A DNA stretch of 64,000 nucleotides from Gloeotrichia echinulata CP02 (GTDB lineage: Bacteria; Cyanobacteriota; Cyanobacteriia; Cyanobacteriales; Nostocaceae), in assembly GCA_038087035.1 (NCBI GenBank), contig CP051187.1:558001-622000 (forward strand), in the 5' to 3' direction. The translations under genes and the position numbers were made by a program. Below, one piece after another: positions 60,620-64,000 of this stretch. The notes under the pieces are model-generated. The model did not search any database. It was not told the origin of the DNA and saw only the letters and a list, made by a program, of their open reading frames with translations. Numbering within the stretch: the first letter of the stretch is position 1; each line of letters begins with the position of its first letter.

Positions 60620-61759
60620 TCAATGAAAATTGCTGTAATTATCATCACTAGCAGGAGTTTCTAAGCGCAAACTATCAATCTTTTCATCCCCTGCAGAGGA
60701 TTCAGAAACTATCACCAACTCAGCCTCTTTTGTATGGCTATGTCCCCATTCATCTAAAACATCTTTAATTAAAACTTCTTGTAACCAAATTTTAGCAACA
60801 ACGGTTAATGGTAAGGCTAATAATAATCCTAAAAAGCCGAAGAAAGTCACAAAAAATAGCTGGGCAATTAAAGTGATTGCTGGTAGCAGTGAAACTTGAT
60901 GCGCCATCACAATCGGCGTGATGAAATTGGTTTCAACCTGTTGAATAAAAATGTAGAGAATTAAAACAGCAAGGCATTTCCAGGGGTCATCTAATAGAGC
61001 GATCGCCAATGCTGGAACTACACTCATGGTAGGTCCAAGGTTGGGAATTAAGTTCATAAATCCCGCCAAAACTGCTAGTGCTAAAGCTGCTTTCACATGC
61101 AATATTGACAAGCCAATCAAACTCATCAGTCCCACGACAAAAACAGCAAAGCCTGCACCTGTAATCCACCCCTCCAAAGAGTCTTCGCATTTGTCCAAAA
61201 TTCCATCCACTCGCCGGCGATAAAATGAGGGAAATAGCCGCACAAATACTTTACGGTAGGCGTGCGGGTCGGCTAATAACATCGCTGTTAACACCAGCAC
61301 TAGTAAAACTTTAACGACAACTTCTAAGGAGCCAGAGACAAAAGCGAAAGAGTTTCCCAGTAGTTTATTGACGAATGGTTGTGCTTGTTCGCTGAGACTG
61401 TTAAAGTCGGGTATAAAAGGACTCAACTGACTAGGAACTAGAGTTTTCAGCATATCTAGCCAAGTATTGAAGCGCTGAAAACCTTGGGGAACTCGGTCAG
61501 TTAGCTCTTGAAATTGCTGTGTGAAAGGCGGGACAATCAACCAGAAAAAACCGACGATACCAGCAAAAAAGATAGCCACCGACAGGAAGACGGCGAATCC
61601 ACGCTTCATTCCCAAACGCTGGAAGTATCGCGCTAGTCGATTTAAGGTTGTCGCTAAGACAACTGCAGCAAACATGAGCAATAGTACATCTCGAATTTGC
61701 CACAAGATGTATAAGGAAAGAACTATGGCGATTAAGCCGATCCATTGACCTAGGTTCAC
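60620..61759 (-). CDS. AI-2E / PerM-family transporter
   Basis: A 379-residue permease of the AI-2E transporter family with about eight hydrophobic segments. The family pattern is present: WLIVPPFTQQFQELTDRVPQGFQRF, LAVLAGFMNLIPNLGPTMSVVPALAIALL, and the later VETNFITPIVMAHQVSLLPAITL. Some members export autoinducer-2 or are Na+/H+ antiporters; in cyanobacteria the role is unclear. GTG 61759 with GGGAG eight bases upstream is preferred over TTG 61783. A soluble tail of about 50 residues follows. Confidence 0.85.
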   Translation of the reverse strand: MNLGQWIGLIAIVLSLYILWQIRDVLLLMFAAVVLATTLNRLARYFQRLGMKRGFAVFLSVAIFFAGIVGFFWLIVPPFTQQFQELTDRVPQGFQRFNTWLDMLKTLVPSQLSPFIPDFNSLSEQAQPFVNKLLGNSFAFVSGSLEVVVKVLLVLVLTAMLLADPHAYRKVFVRLFPSFYRRRVDGILDKCEDSLEGWITGAGFAVFVVGLMSLIGLSILHVKAALALAVLAGFMNLIPNLGPTMSVVPALAIALLDDPWKCLAVLILYIFIQQVETNFITPIVMAHQVSLLPAITLIAQLFFVTFFGFLGLLLALPLTVVAKIWLQEVLIKDVLDEWGHSHTKEAELVIVSESSAGDEKIDSLRLETPASDDNYSNFH

Positions 61760-61936
61760 AAGCTTACTCCCAGATGTTGGCAAAACGAGATTTTAAAACT
61801 CCGAGAGAGGGATTGGTCATTGGGTATAGGGCATTGGGCATTGGGCATTGATAATTTGTATTCTTCCATCACCCCATCTTCCTATGCCCCATTTTCCCAT
61901 GCCCCAAGCCCCATGCCCAAGAAGGGGTGGTGTTTT

Positions 61937-62131
61937 TTATGAATTTTGTTTTTGGGCTTGGAATCGCCAGGCTAAGGCGATCGCCATAATCACTGACGGT
62001 AATAATACCAGAATCAGCGCGTTTGTTGCTGTCCCGGCAATCGGTAAAATCGGGGCTGCATACTTAATCAAGACCGATAGCACGGTCGAAAGCAGAAGCA
62101 CTTTTACAATCAATCCTAGCTGATTTTCCAT
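61937..62131 (-). CDS. Small two-helix membrane protein
   Basis: A 64-residue protein with two hydrophobic helices (GLIVKVLLLSTVLSVLIKYAA, ATNALILVLLPSVIMAIALAW) and a short charged tail. ATG 62131 (MENQLG) is the natural start. It probably sits in a membrane, but no family is recognised. It is separated from the AI-2E transporter by a GGGCATT heptamer repeat. Confidence 0.55.
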   Translation of the reverse strand: MENQLGLIVKVLLLSTVLSVLIKYAAPILPIAGTATNALILVLLPSVIMAIALAWRFQAQKQNS

Positions 62132-62575
62132 AGAAGTTCGGCAATACACATTGTTTTGTGGGGTATACACGAATTTTGCGTACACCATCTAGTTTCTAGA
62201 ATAGACCTACAAACACAAATCTTTGCATCCCATATTCTAGTCTCACAACTGCCACTCTCAATCACAAGATCATCAATGCTTAATCGGTTGTTAAATTTAA
62301 TGCTTCATAATACTTAACATAAACACCATATTTACTGGTTCATTACAGGGTTTGTCAAGTAAATAGACCACGTGTTCAGGGCGCAAAGCCTTAACGGATA
62401 CCTCTGATGAATGCTGGGTTTAACCCCTCATCGCACGGAAAAATCAGGGTTGTTGGCGTTGTTTGATGATCTGTAGTTATTGCATGAAAATTGCGTAAGT
62501 CTCTCAACAGACTGGATATAAGACTTCTAGATGTGTTTGGCAACAGTAAAAATACCATCCCCTTGATACATCACC
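62132..62575. other. Gene-free region upstream of the DUF1614 gene
   Basis: About 440 bp, AT-rich. At 62350-62385 a damaged relative of the GGTCTATTTAC and GGGGCGCAAGG elements appears in reverse. No gene is visible. Confidence 0.5.
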
Positions 62576-63244
62576 ATGATTTACTTACCAGTTTCATTAC
62601 TACTATTTCTGGTGTTGCTGCTACTACTACCATTCATTTGGTTTGCGGTAGCAGTAGATGTGGTGGAAATCGCCGTGGCTAAGTTGGGTTTTTCTCCGAA
62701 TATTGCCTTTTTCTTGTTGGTGCTGGTAATTCTCACTAGCACTATCAATATACCCCTCTACCGCCTAGCAGCTCCTATCCAATTGGTAGATGAATTCGCC
62801 TCGCTGTGGTCAAGAGAATTTCGGGGTATTCCCTTAACAAGAGTGGATAGCTCGACTGTGATTGCTGTAAATGTCGGTGGCGGCTTAATTCCAGTGCTGT
62901 TGGCATTATACCAATTTACTCAGGGAAATGCCTTAGCAATTTTGCTAGTTACAACCATTGTCAGCATTGTCAGCTACTTTGCAGCGCGGGTAGTTCCGGG
63001 TATAGGTATCCAAATGAACCCGTTACTGGCACCCCTCACAGCCGCTTTATCTGCAATGTTAATAGCCTCACCCCATGCAGCACCTGTCGCCTTTGCCGGT
63101 GGCGTTCTCGGTACATTAATTGGCGCTGATTTGCTGCATCTTAAAGACATTCAAGCAATGAGTGCAGGGGTTTTAAGTATCGGTGGTGCTGGTGTGTTTG
63201 ATGGTATTGCTTTGTGTGGTTTATTTGCGCTGTTATTAAGCTGA
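62576..63244 (+). CDS. DUF1614 membrane protein
   Basis: A 222-residue membrane protein of the DUF1614 family with six or seven hydrophobic segments. Motifs: AVNVGGGLIPVLLALYQF, ARVVPGIGIQMNPLLAPLTAA and GGVLGTLIGADLLHLKDI, then SIGGAGVFDGIALCGLFALL. Function is unknown; a Pro-, Gly- and Asp-rich core suggests transport. A MITE-like TATAGC element follows at 63255. Confidence 0.85.
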   Translation: MIYLPVSLLLFLVLLLLLPFIWFAVAVDVVEIAVAKLGFSPNIAFFLLVLVILTSTINIPLYRLAAPIQLVDEFASLWSREFRGIPLTRVDSSTVIAVNVGGGLIPVLLALYQFTQGNALAILLVTTIVSIVSYFAARVVPGIGIQMNPLLAPLTAALSAMLIASPHAAPVAFAGGVLGTLIGADLLHLKDIQAMSAGVLSIGGAGVFDGIALCGLFALLLS

Positions 63245-63480
63245 CAATTGTCATTATAGCGCTTCTAATTCAGATGAGGTACAAGATTATATCGCTAGGT
63301 GTAGGGGCACGGCATTGCCGTGCCCTTACGGGTGTACTGGTAAAATTATCGATAAGATTTACTTGAGTTTAAAGATTGGATAAAGCTTGCCAAGAAGCGT
63401 TGGCATTGATAAGTATATTTACTAATATAAAGCTATTACTTATGTGAGAGAAGCTCCTGGGTAGGAGTTGAAGCATAAAA

Positions 63481-64000
63481 ATGAAAGCATATTTGGTCTT
63501 TACTACTACACTATCGAGTTGTGCGATGATGGCGATCGCTGGCTTTGGATTATCCGAACAAGCACAAGCTTTCAACATTTCAGGTAGTACCCGTGGGACT
63601 TGGGCAAACCCCATTGCACAAGGTATCAATACCGATCCCTTATATACTGGTGTGGGAACCAACTCATTTACCTGGGGAGAGGCTGCTGTAGATATAAATC
63701 CAGCATATTCACAACCAAATCAAGTTACATTTACAGGCAATTCTTTTTCAGCCACAACAGGCTCTTGGTTTAAAGTAGGTGATTTAAAATACTATAACGG
63801 CATAGTTTACACAGGCACAAACGTAGACCGTGTGGGGCTGAATCTCCAGTTATCTTTCAAAGATACTACAAATAATATTCAGTTAAATAAGGATTTTTCC
63901 ATCGGCTTTAACCTGATTAATACACCCAACATTATACAAGACAATCTTAAAGATCCCACAAACGCAGATTTAGTGGAAATTGCTCCCAGCTTCGCCAATT
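63481..64000 (+). CDS. Secreted choice-of-anchor-K-like protein (5' part)
   Basis: The first 173 codons of a gene that runs off the window. A signal peptide (MKAYLVFTTTLSSCAMMAIAGFGLSEQAQA) ends in AQA. The mature start FNISGSTRGTWANP, then GVGTNSFTWGE and GSWFKVGDLKYYNG, resemble choice-of-anchor-K domain proteins of cyanobacteria. These end in a PEP-CTERM or similar sorting tail, not visible here. AGGAG lies 19 bp ahead of the ATG. Confidence 0.75.
   Translation, partial: MKAYLVFTTTLSSCAMMAIAGFGLSEQAQAFNISGSTRGTWANPIAQGINTDPLYTGVGTNSFTWGEAAVDINPAYSQPNQVTFTGNSFSATTGSWFKVGDLKYYNGIVYTGTNVDRVGLNLQLSFKDTTNNIQLNKDFSIGFNLINTPNIIQDNLKDPTNADLVEIAPSFAN

Overview
The window looks like chromosome from a filamentous, probably heterocyst-forming cyanobacterium (Nostoc/Calothrix/Tolypothrix type). 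The evidence is frequent HIP1 octamers (GCGATCGC), AT-rich intergenic DNA full of 7-bp tandem repeats and palindromes, and typical cyanobacterial genes (lrtA, cruP-like lycopene cyclase family, prxQ, sdhA, lipB, cyanobacterial-type egtB, arsI, rppA-like regulator). No tRNA, rRNA or CRISPR array was seen. Genus is inferred from style only.

Layout. 0-7 kb: housekeeping and stress genes (CruP-like flavoprotein, membrane acyltransferase-like protein, PrxQ, LrtA, LipB, a lipoprotein nuclease). 7.5-13 kb: two paralogous NACHT NTPases in tandem; the second carries a 34-residue repeat domain with an exact 102-bp DNA period. 13.5-17.5 kb: a near-consensus Fur box ahead of an unknown ORF and a sucrase/ferredoxin-like protein, then a secreted protein and a PPC-calpain protease. 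18-25 kb: ABC exporter, then an iron-alcohol-dehydrogenase-like/aminotransferase operon flanked by two related elements. One carries iscB with its upstream omega-RNA region. The other is a solo omega-RNA-like element on the opposite strand with no nuclease gene.

25.4-31.8 kb: an arsenic island (arsR, two ArsR operators, a pstS-like gene broken by one in-frame TGA, GAPDH-arsJ, acr3, arsI, arsC) covering arsenate, arsenite and organoarsenicals. 32-39.5 kb: acyltransferase, PIN-domain pair, orphan OmpR-type regulator, a 700-bp heptamer array, PAS/GAF adenylate cyclase and an SDR. 40-47.3 kb: egtD, an MscS channel, cyanobacterial-type egtB and DUF427, meeting head-on a two-gene ABC transporter with a fused permease-binding protein like ergothioneine/betaine importers. 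48-64 kb: hypotheticals, a short HPF paralogue, metallophosphatase, sdhA, Uma2 and DUF29 proteins, an internally deleted ene-reductase, a yybP-ykoY manganese riboswitch with its Gdt1/Mnx-type exporter, a TPR protein, a DUF39 homocysteine-biosynthesis protein, an AI-2E family permease, a DUF1614 protein, and the start of a secreted choice-of-anchor-K-like protein.

Intergenic DNA is dominated by small palindromic elements. Several terminal-repeat families carry one of two interchangeable central palindromes, and at least one pair keeps perfect terminal arms while the arm sequence itself changes. The most distinctive finding is the solo omega-RNA-like element next to an intact IscB locus. Most other genes are recognisable members of known families.
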